From Maribacter thermophilus (GTDB lineage Bacteria; Bacteroidota; Bacteroidia; Flavobacteriales; Flavobacteriaceae), in the NCBI RefSeq assembly GCF_001020565.1, contig NZ_LDAS01000001.1, positions 1,030,402-1,094,401 on the forward strand: a stretch of DNA of 64,000 nt. Reading direction: 5' to 3'. The position numbers were made by a program, and so were the translations under genes. Positions within the stretch are counted from its first letter, which is position 1. Each line of letters opens with the position of its first letter. Under the pieces are notes generated by a model that saw only the letters and a program-made list of their open reading frames with translations, ran no database searches and was not told the origin of the DNA. Of the stretch, positions 25,616 through 35,039 are shown piece by piece.

Positions 25616-26068
25616 ATGGCTATTAAAACTTTTTATAGAACACTTTCTTTTATACATCTATCACTGGTTATAGGGCTGTTAGGCCTTACGGTCATTTTAT
25701 TATTACAAGGTAAAGGTTTTAACGCGCATACCGAGGGTAATGATTTATTGCTATATATAATACCGATTATTTCCATAATTGGTTATTTTGGGGGGCAGTT
25801 TCTTTTTAATAGAAGCATATCAAAAATAAATAGGCAGCAATCATTAAAAAAGAAGCTTACGGAATATACATCGGCCAGTCTGGTTAAATATGCATGTATT
25901 GAGGGGCCTGCTATTATATGTCTTGTTGCATACTATATTTCGGGTAACGCACTACCTCTTACTATTGGCCTCTGTCTAATGGCGCTTTTAATAGTGCAAA
26001 GGCCTTCTAGACAAAAAATTATAGAACAGTTACCTTTAACATCTGAAGAACAAAAAGAATTTCAATAA
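25616..26068 (+). CDS. Four-helix membrane protein, unknown
   Basis: 150 aa with four hydrophobic segments (about residues 10-30, 43-62, 84-108, 110-125) and a hydrophilic tail (QLPLTSEEQKEF). The spacing and polar loop SISKINRQQSLKKKL recall small flavobacterial membrane proteins that lack a named family. It lies 14 bases upstream of the SGNH hydrolase and shares its transcription direction, so they are probably cotranscribed. Confidence 0.75.
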   Translation: MAIKTFYRTLSFIHLSLVIGLLGLTVILLLQGKGFNAHTEGNDLLLYIIPIISIIGYFGGQFLFNRSISKINRQQSLKKKLTEYTSASLVKYACIEGPAIICLVAYYISGNALPLTIGLCLMALLIVQRPSRQKIIEQLPLTSEEQKEFQ

Positions 26069-26082
26069 AACTTAATATAAAA

Positions 26083-26769
26083 ATGAAACATATAAAATCT
26101 TTGATTATCGGATTGTTCGTCTCTTTTTTTAGTTTAAACGCTGCAGTGGCGCAAGACTGGGCAAATTTAAAAATGTTTCAAGAGGAGAATAAAAAGTTAG
26201 GAGCCCCCAGTGAAGGTGAAAATAGGGTGGTTTTCATGGGAAATTCCATTACCATTGGATGGTTAAACGCCAGACCAGAGTTTTTTGAGGGCAAACCATA
26301 TATTAATCGTGGCATTAGCGGGCAAACCACCCCACAGATGCTTGTACGTTTTAGACAAGATGTTATAGACCTTGCCCCTAAAGCCGTGGTAATACTTGCC
26401 GGTACCAATGACATTGCCGGTAATACAGGGCCCTCCACGATTAAAATGATTATGGATAATATTAAAGGTATGGCAGAAATGGCCGACGCAAACGGTATCA
26501 AAGTAATTTTATCATCTACCCTACCAGCTTATGATTATCCATGGAGACCGGGATTGGAGCCAGCGAACAAAATTATAGAGCTCAACAAAATGATCAAAGA
26601 CTATTCTGAGGCAAAGGGCCATATTTATCTTGACTATTTTTCAAAAATGGTAGATGATAGAAATGGGTTACCTAAAAAATATGCCAAAGATGAAGTACAC
26701 CCCACAGTTGAAGGCTACAAAGTAATGGAGCCTTTGGTGGAAGCGGCGATAGAAAAGGCCTTGAAATAA
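26083..26769 (+). CDS. SGNH/GDSL-family hydrolase, exported
   Basis: 228 aa with a signal peptide of about 23 residues (ending AVAQ). The SGNH blocks are clear: block I VVFMGNSITIGW (Ser55), block II GISGQTT, block III LAGTNDIAG, and block V DEVHPT with the catalytic Asp and His. These are esterases acting on acylated sugars or lipids in the periplasm. The FAD oxidoreductase gene starts 7 bases after its stop. The substrate is unknown. Confidence 0.92.
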   Translation: MKHIKSLIIGLFVSFFSLNAAVAQDWANLKMFQEENKKLGAPSEGENRVVFMGNSITIGWLNARPEFFEGKPYINRGISGQTTPQMLVRFRQDVIDLAPKAVVILAGTNDIAGNTGPSTIKMIMDNIKGMAEMADANGIKVILSSTLPAYDYPWRPGLEPANKIIELNKMIKDYSEAKGHIYLDYFSKMVDDRNGLPKKYAKDEVHPTVEGYKVMEPLVEAAIEKALK

Positions 26770-26775
26770 AAAGTA

Positions 26776-28491
26776 TTGAAAGAAAACAAAAGATCAGGTA
26801 ATTTAAAGAATCAGTTTTGGGACACTATAATAATAGGTTCGGGTGCCGGTGGTTTGTCTGCGGCCATTTGCCTTTCTAGAGCTGGACAAAAAGTATTGTT
26901 ACTGGAACAACACGATGTGCCCGGAGGCTGGTGCCATAGCTTTTATTTAAATGGGCACAGGTATACTCCTGGCGTACATTACATAGGTTTATTAGGCGAA
27001 GAAGAAGCCACCAGTAATCTGTATAAAGGTTTGGAAATCGCCAATGACCTTGTTTTTTTTAGGATGAACCCAAATGGATATGAACATGTACATATAGGTG
27101 AACATAGGTTTGATTATCCTAGCAACCCGGAAGAACTCGAAAAAAGGTTGATACAAAGGTTTCCGAAAGAAAAAAAGGGAATAAAAAAATACCTCAAGTA
27201 CATTACACTTGCAAGTAAAGAACTCCATTCAATACCTTATATACAGGGGTTTTGGAAAAAATTGACCTTACCGTACCGTACCCGACATTTCGGAAGATAC
27301 AGCCTTTTTAGCCTAAAAAGAGTTATCGATTGGCATATTAAAGATCCATTATTAAAGAATATTTTGAACATCCAGTGTGGAGACCATGGTTTACAACCCA
27401 GCAAAGCATCGTTTATTCTGCATGCCGCTTTAATGTACCATTATTTTAAGGGAGGCTATTACCCCATGGGCGGTGGAGGCGCCTTGGTAAAGGCGATGAC
27501 AAAAAAAATAAAGAAACACGGTGGTGAATTAAGGACATCTACAGCGGTCAAAAAAATAATACTGGAGGGAAGTAATACCAAAAAAGCAATTGGGGTAGAA
27601 TTACATGATGGGCAACAGATTTTTGCTAAAAATATAATTTCAAATGCCGATGTTGGTATCACCTATAATAAATTGGTAGGTAGAGAAAACCTTAGTGGAA
27701 AACTGCGCAGAAAATTAGATAGGACATTGTATTCATGTACATCGTTGATGCTTTTTTTAACGGTTGATATGGATGTTAGGAAAGCTGGGTTGGACTCTGG
27801 GAACATTTGGCTAATGCCAGATATGGAAGCAGATGACTATTATGACCTTGCGATGGGAGACGATATTCTAAAAGGAGAGGCCTTCGAAGGTATGTTTATA
27901 AGTTGCACCACCTTAAAAGACCCTACCAGTTTTAACGGTAAGCACCATGTAATCGAAGCCATAACCTTTATTAATTATAATGCTTTTCTCAAGTTTAAGG
28001 GAGAGACCCAAGAAAGGTCTAAAACGTATATGGAATTTAAGGAAAAACTGACCGAGAAAATGATAAAAGGTCTAGAGAAAGTTCTTCCAAATGTCAACGA
28101 ACATATAGTACATAAAGATTTGGGAACCCCTTTGACCAATGAATATTATATCAATACCACCCAAGGCAACGTTTATGGCACGCAAAAAAGCCTAAAACAT
28201 ATAGGTCCTTTTGCCTATAGGGCCAAAAGCGAGATAAAAAATCTTTATTTATGTGGTGCAAGTATTCTGTCTCATGGGGTTGCCGGAGCAGGCCATTCCG
28301 GTGTAGCAACAGCGGCATTGATCTTAGGCTGTTCTCCCGATGCATTAAAAAAAACAGATTCAGAACAAAACATATTGATTTTAGAGGCAGAGGATGATAT
28401 AAGCAACTACCCTGAGAACATTCAAAAGAAAATACGATCACGCCAAAGAAAAGAAAAGAATAAAGAGAATTCTTTGACCGGACAAATTTAA
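26776..28491 (+). CDS. CrtI/retinol-saturase-like FAD-dependent oxidoreductase
   Basis: 571 aa. The dinucleotide-binding motif IIIGSGAGGLSAAICLSRAG (about residues 18-37) begins near the N-terminus, followed by LLLEQHDVPGGWCHSF. A conserved C-terminal FAD segment reads LCGASILSHGVAGAGHSGVATAALI. The family includes phytoene desaturase, carotenoid isomerase and retinol saturase. The start codon is TTG; no ATG precedes the Rossmann motif in this frame. It is cotranscribed with an SGNH hydrolase. No phytoene synthase gene is close by, so a carotenoid substrate is not assured. Confidence 0.86.
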   Translation: MKENKRSGNLKNQFWDTIIIGSGAGGLSAAICLSRAGQKVLLLEQHDVPGGWCHSFYLNGHRYTPGVHYIGLLGEEEATSNLYKGLEIANDLVFFRMNPNGYEHVHIGEHRFDYPSNPEELEKRLIQRFPKEKKGIKKYLKYITLASKELHSIPYIQGFWKKLTLPYRTRHFGRYSLFSLKRVIDWHIKDPLLKNILNIQCGDHGLQPSKASFILHAALMYHYFKGGYYPMGGGGALVKAMTKKIKKHGGELRTSTAVKKIILEGSNTKKAIGVELHDGQQIFAKNIISNADVGITYNKLVGRENLSGKLRRKLDRTLYSCTSLMLFLTVDMDVRKAGLDSGNIWLMPDMEADDYYDLAMGDDILKGEAFEGMFISCTTLKDPTSFNGKHHVIEAITFINYNAFLKFKGETQERSKTYMEFKEKLTEKMIKGLEKVLPNVNEHIVHKDLGTPLTNEYYINTTQGNVYGTQKSLKHIGPFAYRAKSEIKNLYLCGASILSHGVAGAGHSGVATAALILGCSPDALKKTDSEQNILILEAEDDISNYPENIQKKIRSRQRKEKNKENSLTGQI

Positions 28492-28704
28492 GGGCTTCAC
28501 AAAAGAAATATAGACAGTTATACTTTTTACCGTGATAATTGTATGGTTACATTAATATATGGTCTTATTGTTTCATTTTTTTGAACGTATAAAGAGTTCA
28601 GAAATGCAGAAAGAATTTTATTGATAACTTGTAAGTTTTATTATAGAAAAAGGAAATTCTAACCGATTCTTTTTATGGAGAAGACGGCATAGTTTTCTTT
28701 TCAT

Positions 28705-28712
28705 TATTTTTG
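28705..28712 (+). promoter_or_regulatory. -7 promoter element of the M28 peptidase
   Basis: TATTTTTG matches TAnnTTTG and lies 20 bases before the ATG. No -33 TTTG was seen at the right distance. Confidence 0.45.
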
Positions 28713-28732
28713 GGAAATTTTGATTTCAAAAC

Positions 28733-30295
28733 ATGAAAAAGACACTATTCATTTTAGCAGGTTTGTTGGTTGGTTGTAATTCTTCCCAAAAAACCGTTTC
28801 AAAAGAAAGCACTTCAGAAAAAACAACCGTTGTAAGTCCCGTTACATATGCCGAGACCATTACAGAAGCCGAACTAAAGGACCATCTGTATATTTACGCC
28901 TCCGATGAATTTGAAGGAAGGGAAACAGGCAAACCAGGTCAAAAAAAGGCAATTGCCTATATCAAGAACGAATATGAAAAATTGAATATTCCACCGGCAA
29001 AACCCGATGGAGACTATTTTCAAAAGGTACCAATAGAGATAAGTAATCTTCCAACCGGTAAATTAAGTATAAACAATACCGACTTTTTATTAGGAGAACA
29101 TGTACTCACATTTAGCGCCGCCCAAACTACAAATACCCCAATTGTTTATGTAGGCTACGGTATTGAAGACGAAGGTTATTCAGATTATGAAGGTCTTGAT
29201 GTCACCGATAAAATGGTACTGGTAAAATTCGGTGAGCCTATAAACAGTGACGGTACTTATAAAATATCGGGTACATCGGAAAAATCTGTTTGGAGCAATG
29301 CTTCCGAATCTTTAAGCAAACGTATACAACTTGCCGTGGATAAGGGAGCTAAGGGAATTTTCTATTTGGACACCGATAACTTTAACAGGTTCAAAAGAAG
29401 ATTCGATTATATGAAAGGCAACAATAGCGGTCGAATGAGCCTAAAAAATAACAACAACGATTTTTCCAGCCTCTTTATTGATGAAACTTTGGCCAAGGCT
29501 ATATTACCTGGCATTGACAGTGATAATTCACCAAAAGTATTAAAAACAACAGCTTCGCTCGAATTTAAAAGTTCTAATGAAGAAATAGATTCGGAAAATG
29601 TTATCGCTTTTATAAAAGGTTCTGAAAAGCCAGATGAATATCTTGTAATTTCTTCGCATCTTGATCATATAGGGATCTCATCTAATGGAGAAATTAACAA
29701 TGGGGCCGATGACGATGGTTCTGGAACTGTAGCGCTCTTAGAAATTGCAGAGGCATTTAAAAAAGCTAAAGATGATGGTAATGGCCCTAGAAGATCAGTC
29801 GTTTTCTTACACGTAACCGGTGAAGAAAAAGGCCTGTTAGGCTCTCAATATTATACAGATTTCGACCCTGTTTTTCCTTTGGAACAAACGGTTACCAACT
29901 TAAATATTGACATGATCGGTAGAATAGACCCCAAAAGAAAAGGGAACCGAAACTATATCTACCTTATTGGTTCGGACAAATTAAGTACAGAACTACATGA
30001 GTTATCGGAAGAAGTTAATCAGAAATACGCAAATCTGGAATTGGATTATACCTACAACGATGAAAACGACCCTAACCGTTTTTACTACAGAAGTGACCAT
30101 TATAATTTTGCAAAAAACAATATTCCTATCATTTTCTATTTTAACGGAACCCACGATGATTATCACAGGCCTGGAGATACACCGGATAAAATAAATTATG
30201 ATTTATTGGAAAACCGTACACGTCTTGTTTTTTATACCGCTTGGGAACTTGCCAATAGAGACAAACCCGTAAAGGTGGACAAAGCCACTGAATAA
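28733..30295 (+). CDS. M28 family metallopeptidase, lipoprotein
   Basis: 520 aa. The signal ends in LLVGC, giving a lipid-modified cysteine at residue 15, so it is a periplasmic or outer-membrane lipoprotein. Residues about 135-280 form a PA-like insert (VYVGYGIEDEGYSDYEGLDV). The two-zinc site is complete: His in SSHLDHIG, Asp in GADDDGSG, the Glu pair in TGEEKGLLG, Asp in NIDMIG and His in YRSDHYNFA. M28 enzymes are aminopeptidases. A strong terminator follows. Confidence 0.92.
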   Translation: MKKTLFILAGLLVGCNSSQKTVSKESTSEKTTVVSPVTYAETITEAELKDHLYIYASDEFEGRETGKPGQKKAIAYIKNEYEKLNIPPAKPDGDYFQKVPIEISNLPTGKLSINNTDFLLGEHVLTFSAAQTTNTPIVYVGYGIEDEGYSDYEGLDVTDKMVLVKFGEPINSDGTYKISGTSEKSVWSNASESLSKRIQLAVDKGAKGIFYLDTDNFNRFKRRFDYMKGNNSGRMSLKNNNNDFSSLFIDETLAKAILPGIDSDNSPKVLKTTASLEFKSSNEEIDSENVIAFIKGSEKPDEYLVISSHLDHIGISSNGEINNGADDDGSGTVALLEIAEAFKKAKDDGNGPRRSVVFLHVTGEEKGLLGSQYYTDFDPVFPLEQTVTNLNIDMIGRIDPKRKGNRNYIYLIGSDKLSTELHELSEEVNQKYANLELDYTYNDENDPNRFYYRSDHYNFAKNNIPIIFYFNGTHDDYHRPGDTPDKINYDLLENRTRLVFYTAWELANRDKPVKVDKATE

Positions 30296-30318
30296 AAACT
30301 AAAACCAACTTAATGTAA

Positions 30319-30351
30319 AAAGACCGATCCTGTTTGGATCGGTCTTTTTTT
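30319..30351 (+). terminator. Rho-independent terminator after the M28 peptidase
   Basis: AAAGACCGATCC (30319-30330) and GGATCGGTCTTT (30336-30347) pair perfectly over 12 bases with a five-base loop and a T tract. Confidence 0.93.
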
Positions 30352-30368
30352 AATTAAAGTGAAGCTCC

Positions 30369-30404
30369 AAAAAAAAAAGTCCCAAATGAAATCATTCAGG
30401 ACTT
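30369..30404 (-). terminator. Terminator of the tRNA-His gene
   Basis: On the minus strand a 12-base stem (AAGTCCTGAATG with CATTTGGGACTT, two G-U pairs) ends in a long run of T. It lies 15 bases past the tRNA 3' end. Confidence 0.85.
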
Positions 30405-30418
30405 ATACTCACTCTTTG

Positions 30419-30493
30419 GGTGGAAGACCGGGTTCGAACCGGCGACCTCTGGAACCACAATCCAGCGCTCTAACCAGCTGAGCTACAACCACC
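30419..30493 (-). tRNA. tRNA-His (anticodon GTG)
   Basis: The minus strand folds as a tRNA: the D arm begins GCTCAGCTGG, the anticodon stem is CTGGA/TCCAG around the loop TTGTGGT with anticodon GTG, and the T arm is GCCGG/CCGGT around TTCGAAC. The extra 5' base G-1 pairs with C73, the identity mark of tRNA-His. CCA is not encoded. The acceptor stem GTGGTTG/CTTCCAC contains two adjacent U-U oppositions. Coordinates include G-1. Confidence 0.95.
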
Positions 30494-30635
30494 ATATTCA
30501 AGCGGTGGCAAAGGTAATTTTTTTTATCTGATCTTTCAAAAGATTCTACATAAATTATATCACCTTTTCTTATAAGTGCTTGATTAATAATTTTTTTTAT
30601 ATTTAAATTTACAACACAAAAATTCGGAACAATTC

Positions 30636-30643
30636 TAATTTTG
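30636..30643 (+). promoter_or_regulatory. -7 promoter element of the first histidine kinase
   Basis: TAATTTTG matches TAnnTTTG, 22 bases before the TTG start codon of the kinase gene. It supports that start over any later codon. Confidence 0.45.
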
Positions 30644-30665
30644 TCTAACCATTTAATTTTCTAGC

Positions 30666-32738
30666 TTGCCTAATACCCCCCACACAAACACTACATACAA
30701 TACTACCCGTTTCTTCCTGTTAACTTTGATATTTTGTGTTTTATCTTCTGTAAATAAGATATATACGCAAACGGATAGTATTAATAGTTTAAAAAAGGAA
30801 ATCGTTGTTTTTAGAAAAAATAACAGCGATTACAAGAAAGATACTACTTATATAGGCCTATTGAATAAATTAAGTTGGGAGTCTCGCTATTCCAATACAG
30901 ATACTATGCTCTTGCTTGCAAAAGAAGCATACAGACTTAGCGAGCTTGTAAATTATGATAATGGAAAAATAAAAGGGTTACTGAATAAATCCGGATACTA
31001 CCTCTATAGTGGAAAACCACAAGAATGTATTGAATATTCATTACAGATTTTAGAAAAAATACCAGATCATGAATATGACCTGAATGCTCTGGAAGCACAC
31101 AATCAAATGGGGCAAGCCTATTTTATTTTGGCCGATTACCCAAATTCATATAGATCGTTCTCCCAATCTTTAGAAATTGCAGAGAAAACTAAAAGCACAG
31201 AATTTTTAATTCGTGGAAATCTTAATATTGGTGTAATGTTCAGTTTACTCCATAACTATGAGCAAGCTAAAAATTATCTGTTTAAAGGTCTAGACTATTT
31301 TAAAGACTATGATGACGAAGCATTAAAGGCCAAATTGACTTCTAATCTGGGCTATACCTTGGCCCAAATGGGTGAATTAAAACAGGCGGAATCTCAATTG
31401 GATTATAGTATTTCGGTCTTTGAAAAACACAAAATACCCGAATGGCTCTCTTTTGGGTTAAATACCAGGGGCTTTGTTGCCTTAAGCAAAAAGAATTACT
31501 TAAACGCAAAGCAGCTTTATGAAAAAGCTCTCAAAATACAAGAAGAACTAAACGACAAAAAAGGCTATACAGATGCTCTATTTGGTTTGGCAGAGTCAAA
31601 TCTTGGACTTCGTAACTATTCCGTCTCCGAAGACTTGGCAAAACAAAGCTTAGATCTATATTCCAGTATTGGCATTAAAACAGGAAAAGAAAAATGTTAT
31701 AAATTATTATCTAAGTTATATAAAATTGACAAAAAACCTGAATTGGCATTGGAATATATGGAAAAGTCCAATTTATTATCCGATTCCATTGCAAAAGAAG
31801 AGAACAATATCAACATAACCATGTTGAATGCCAGATTACAATTTCAAAAAGAAAAAGAAGCTATAGAAAATAGCAACATTCATAAAATTGAACAACAAAA
31901 AAAATATATCCAATTTAGTTTAATAGCATTGTCCGCCAGCATACTTTTAATTGTTTTTATATATATGGCCCACAGAAGGGTTAAGAGTTTAAACACAATT
32001 CTTGCCGAGAAAACAAAGATACTTTCGGAAAATAAAAACGAACTAGATCAGATAAACAAAAACCAAGAAAAACTCTTCTCCATTGTAGGTCATGACCTGC
32101 GAGGGCCAATAACTTCATTAAAAAGCTTATTAAATCTCTCTTTGGAAGATAAGGAAGGAGAAAACTACTTTAGAAAATTTGCACCGAAACTACAGACCGA
32201 TCTAGATCATATTCAATTTACATTGGACAATCTTTTAAATTGGGGACAAACCCAAATGAAAGGAGCCAATATTACAATTAGAGAGGTGAAGGTCAAAAAA
32301 GAAATACAAGATATAATAGGATTGTTCGACAAAAACCTTTCTGAAAAGAACATTGGGGTCATTAATGAACTAACGGACGAAATGCATGTACAGGCCGATG
32401 TTAACCATTTTAGTATAATATTTCGAAATTTAATCAGTAATGCCATCAAATTTACATCAGAAAACGGCCATATAGAGATAAAGGCCAAAAGTAATGATGC
32501 CAGTCTAAGTATATCTGTTAAGGATAATGGCATAGGCATGGATGCAGATACTTTAGACAAAATATGGAACAGCCCTGAACACTATTCCACTTACGGCACC
32601 AATAACGAAAGAGGTACCGGACTTGGGCTATTGTTATGTAAAGAAATGGTTGAAAAAAATAACGGCTCCATTAAGGTAGAAAGTACCCTTGGTCATGGGA
32701 CCACATTTCACGTTGAATTTCCTAACCGTATTACGTAA
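30666..32738 (+). CDS. TPR-containing sensor histidine kinase (first of tandem pair)
   Basis: 690 aa. It begins with TTG and a signal-like segment (FFLLTLIFCVLSSVNKIYTQ), then about 330 residues of tetratricopeptide repeats (for example NQMGQAYFILADYPNSYRSF), a transmembrane helix near 415-435 (YIQFSLIALSASILLIVFIYM), a coiled coil, a HisKA domain with FSIVGHDLRGP and a HATPase domain with NLISNAIKFT, DNGIGM and GTGLGLLLCKEM. No response regulator is adjacent, so it is orphan. The next gene is a clear paralogue with the same layout. Confidence 0.9.
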   Translation: MPNTPHTNTTYNTTRFFLLTLIFCVLSSVNKIYTQTDSINSLKKEIVVFRKNNSDYKKDTTYIGLLNKLSWESRYSNTDTMLLLAKEAYRLSELVNYDNGKIKGLLNKSGYYLYSGKPQECIEYSLQILEKIPDHEYDLNALEAHNQMGQAYFILADYPNSYRSFSQSLEIAEKTKSTEFLIRGNLNIGVMFSLLHNYEQAKNYLFKGLDYFKDYDDEALKAKLTSNLGYTLAQMGELKQAESQLDYSISVFEKHKIPEWLSFGLNTRGFVALSKKNYLNAKQLYEKALKIQEELNDKKGYTDALFGLAESNLGLRNYSVSEDLAKQSLDLYSSIGIKTGKEKCYKLLSKLYKIDKKPELALEYMEKSNLLSDSIAKEENNINITMLNARLQFQKEKEAIENSNIHKIEQQKKYIQFSLIALSASILLIVFIYMAHRRVKSLNTILAEKTKILSENKNELDQINKNQEKLFSIVGHDLRGPITSLKSLLNLSLEDKEGENYFRKFAPKLQTDLDHIQFTLDNLLNWGQTQMKGANITIREVKVKKEIQDIIGLFDKNLSEKNIGVINELTDEMHVQADVNHFSIIFRNLISNAIKFTSENGHIEIKAKSNDASLSISVKDNGIGMDADTLDKIWNSPEHYSTYGTNNERGTGLGLLLCKEMVEKNNGSIKVESTLGHGTTFHVEFPNRIT

Positions 32739-32942
32739 TACAACCTATTCCCCAATTATTTATTTAATGCATCCTTATATTTAGCACCTGTGTTTTATTA
32801 CCGAATATGTTAATAATAAAGCTATTTCAAAAAATTATGTTCGACAAAATACATAATTGAGTCGTTGAAACACACAAAAAATGGCATTTCACAACAATAA
32901 TTACGTATAAAGACAAGTTCACTTTAATTTTACACCTTAATT

Positions 32943-35039
32943 GTGATATACAACAGGGTGTCCTTAAAAACAATCTTATTCTCTAAAATACGAACGGCAA
33001 GACCCCTGTATGCGTTTTTATTTCTTCTTACCTGTAACTTCTCGTTTGCCCAGATTTCTGTCAGAGATTCATTAAAACGTGAAATTATACAATATAAAAA
33101 GGAAAAAAAGTATACCCAAGATACCACATATATTAATTTACTTCTACAATTAGCTTCAGAGCAACGATTCTATAAATCGGACAGTTTAAGAATATTATCG
33201 AAAGAAGCCTTAAAACTTAGTGACGAAACAGATTATAATATTGGAAAGGCAAAATCTTTTATTGGATTGGGTACTTATAATTCGGACCAAGGAAAATATG
33301 ACAAAGCCATAGATAACTATAGAGAAGCTCTGAATATTGCCATACAACTAAACGATAATGGCCTAAAATTAAAAGCTCTTAACTACACTGCCGGAGCTCA
33401 TGAATATAAAGGAGATTTTGATTTTGCCTTAAGAGATTATTTAAAGGCCATAGAAATTGGTGAATCTACCGATAATAAAAAAATGCTTTCTGTGGTAAAC
33501 GAGAACATTGCCAATTTATATCTGTCTCAAAAAGATTATAAACAAGCCATGTTGTTTTATAATAAAGTAAAAGATATCAACGAACGTATCGGTGACCCCA
33601 TAATCATGGCAGAAACTATGAGCAATATGGCTTCGGCTTATGCGGATATGGGAAAATTAGATCATGCCATGTTCAATATTAACAGTGCCATTAAAGTATT
33701 TGAAGACCATAAAATTTTAGATTGGTTGGCATATGCCTATGAGATTAAAGGGAAAACATACCTAAAACAACAAAAAAATACTTGGGCCATGTACTGGTAC
33801 AGGCAAAGCGAACTTTTGCATAAAATGCTTGAAGATGAAAGATCCGAAATTTCTATGCTATATGGCATCGCAAAAGCCAACCTAAATTTAGGAAAAGACA
33901 GTATTAGTGAAATCTATGCAAAGAAAGCCTATCGCATTTCAAAAAAAATAGAGGATATAATAGGTATTCAAGAAGGTTCTAAAATCTTATATGAAATAAA
34001 TAAAAACAAGACAGATTTCAAAACTGCTCTAGAATACCATGAAATTTATGAAAAGGTAACACGCAATATAACAGGAAAAGAAAATAAAAAAGGTTTGACC
34101 ATGCTCAAGACAAAAATTGAGTACGAACAGCAAAAAGAACAATTGATCTTGGCCAACGAAAAAGCACTTGCGAAACAGAAAACCTATGTATATCTCGCGC
34201 TTATAGCCCTTATTATATTTCTTGGCATAACGCTTTTGGTCAGAAAAAATGCCAAAGTACAGAAATCACTGAACAAAGAGCTTTTATCAAAACAAGAAGA
34301 CCTGGAAAAAAAAGAGGAAAACCTCCAAGAAATAAACAACACCAAAAACAAACTCTTTTCTATTATAGGCCATGATTTAAGAGGTCCTATAGGAGCCTTT
34401 CAAGGACTCATCAAACTATTTAAGGAAGGTGAAATGCCCAAAGAAGAGTTTCTAAACCTTGTTCCAAAACTTAAATCCGATATCGACCATATAGCCTTTA
34501 CTTTAAACAACTTGCTTTCTTGGGGGCAAACACAAATGAACGGTTCGGTCACCAAACCTGGAACAACCTCATTAGAAACCATTGTTCATGAAAACATTTC
34601 GTTATTATCTGAAATAGCCAACAATAAATCCATTAAAATAATTAATAGAACCGAGCCAAACACCTTAATATGGTGCGACAGTGACCAATTGGATATTGTA
34701 GTTAGAAATTTAATTAGCAACGCTTTAAAGTTTACACCAGAAAATGGTGTGGTCACTATTGGTGCCACCGAAAAAACCAAACATTGGGAAGTGTACGTAC
34801 GTGATAACGGCATAGGAATGAATGAAGAAACCCTCGGGAAGATATTTAACAAAACAGGTACACATAGTACCACCTATGGTACCAATGATGAAAAAGGAAC
34901 AGGCCTAGGCCTCTCTTTATGTAAAGAAATGATCGAGAACAATAAAGGCATCATATGGGTAGACAGTGCCCTACATAGAGGTTCTAGTTTCTATTTTAAA
35001 TTGCCCAAGGCACAAAACCCATATAAAAAGACCGCTTAA
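32943..35039 (+). CDS. TPR-containing sensor histidine kinase (second of tandem pair)
   Basis: 698 aa, same architecture as its upstream neighbour: signal peptide (LYAFLFLLTCNFSFAQ), periplasmic tetratricopeptide repeats, a membrane helix near 415-430 (YVYLALIALIIFLGITLLV), coiled coil, HisKA with FSIIGHDLRGPIGAFQG, and HATPase with NLISNALKFT, DNGIGMNEE and GTGLGLSLCKEM. Start codon GTG; no ATG offers a full signal peptide. TAATTTTA at 32925 is a one-mismatch -7 element close to the start. It converges with bshB1 and their stop codons overlap in TTAA. Confidence 0.9.
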   Translation: MIYNRVSLKTILFSKIRTARPLYAFLFLLTCNFSFAQISVRDSLKREIIQYKKEKKYTQDTTYINLLLQLASEQRFYKSDSLRILSKEALKLSDETDYNIGKAKSFIGLGTYNSDQGKYDKAIDNYREALNIAIQLNDNGLKLKALNYTAGAHEYKGDFDFALRDYLKAIEIGESTDNKKMLSVVNENIANLYLSQKDYKQAMLFYNKVKDINERIGDPIIMAETMSNMASAYADMGKLDHAMFNINSAIKVFEDHKILDWLAYAYEIKGKTYLKQQKNTWAMYWYRQSELLHKMLEDERSEISMLYGIAKANLNLGKDSISEIYAKKAYRISKKIEDIIGIQEGSKILYEINKNKTDFKTALEYHEIYEKVTRNITGKENKKGLTMLKTKIEYEQQKEQLILANEKALAKQKTYVYLALIALIIFLGITLLVRKNAKVQKSLNKELLSKQEDLEKKEENLQEINNTKNKLFSIIGHDLRGPIGAFQGLIKLFKEGEMPKEEFLNLVPKLKSDIDHIAFTLNNLLSWGQTQMNGSVTKPGTTSLETIVHENISLLSEIANNKSIKIINRTEPNTLIWCDSDQLDIVVRNLISNALKFTPENGVVTIGATEKTKHWEVYVRDNGIGMNEETLGKIFNKTGTHSTTYGTNDEKGTGLGLSLCKEMIENNKGIIWVDSALHRGSSFYFKLPKAQNPYKKTA

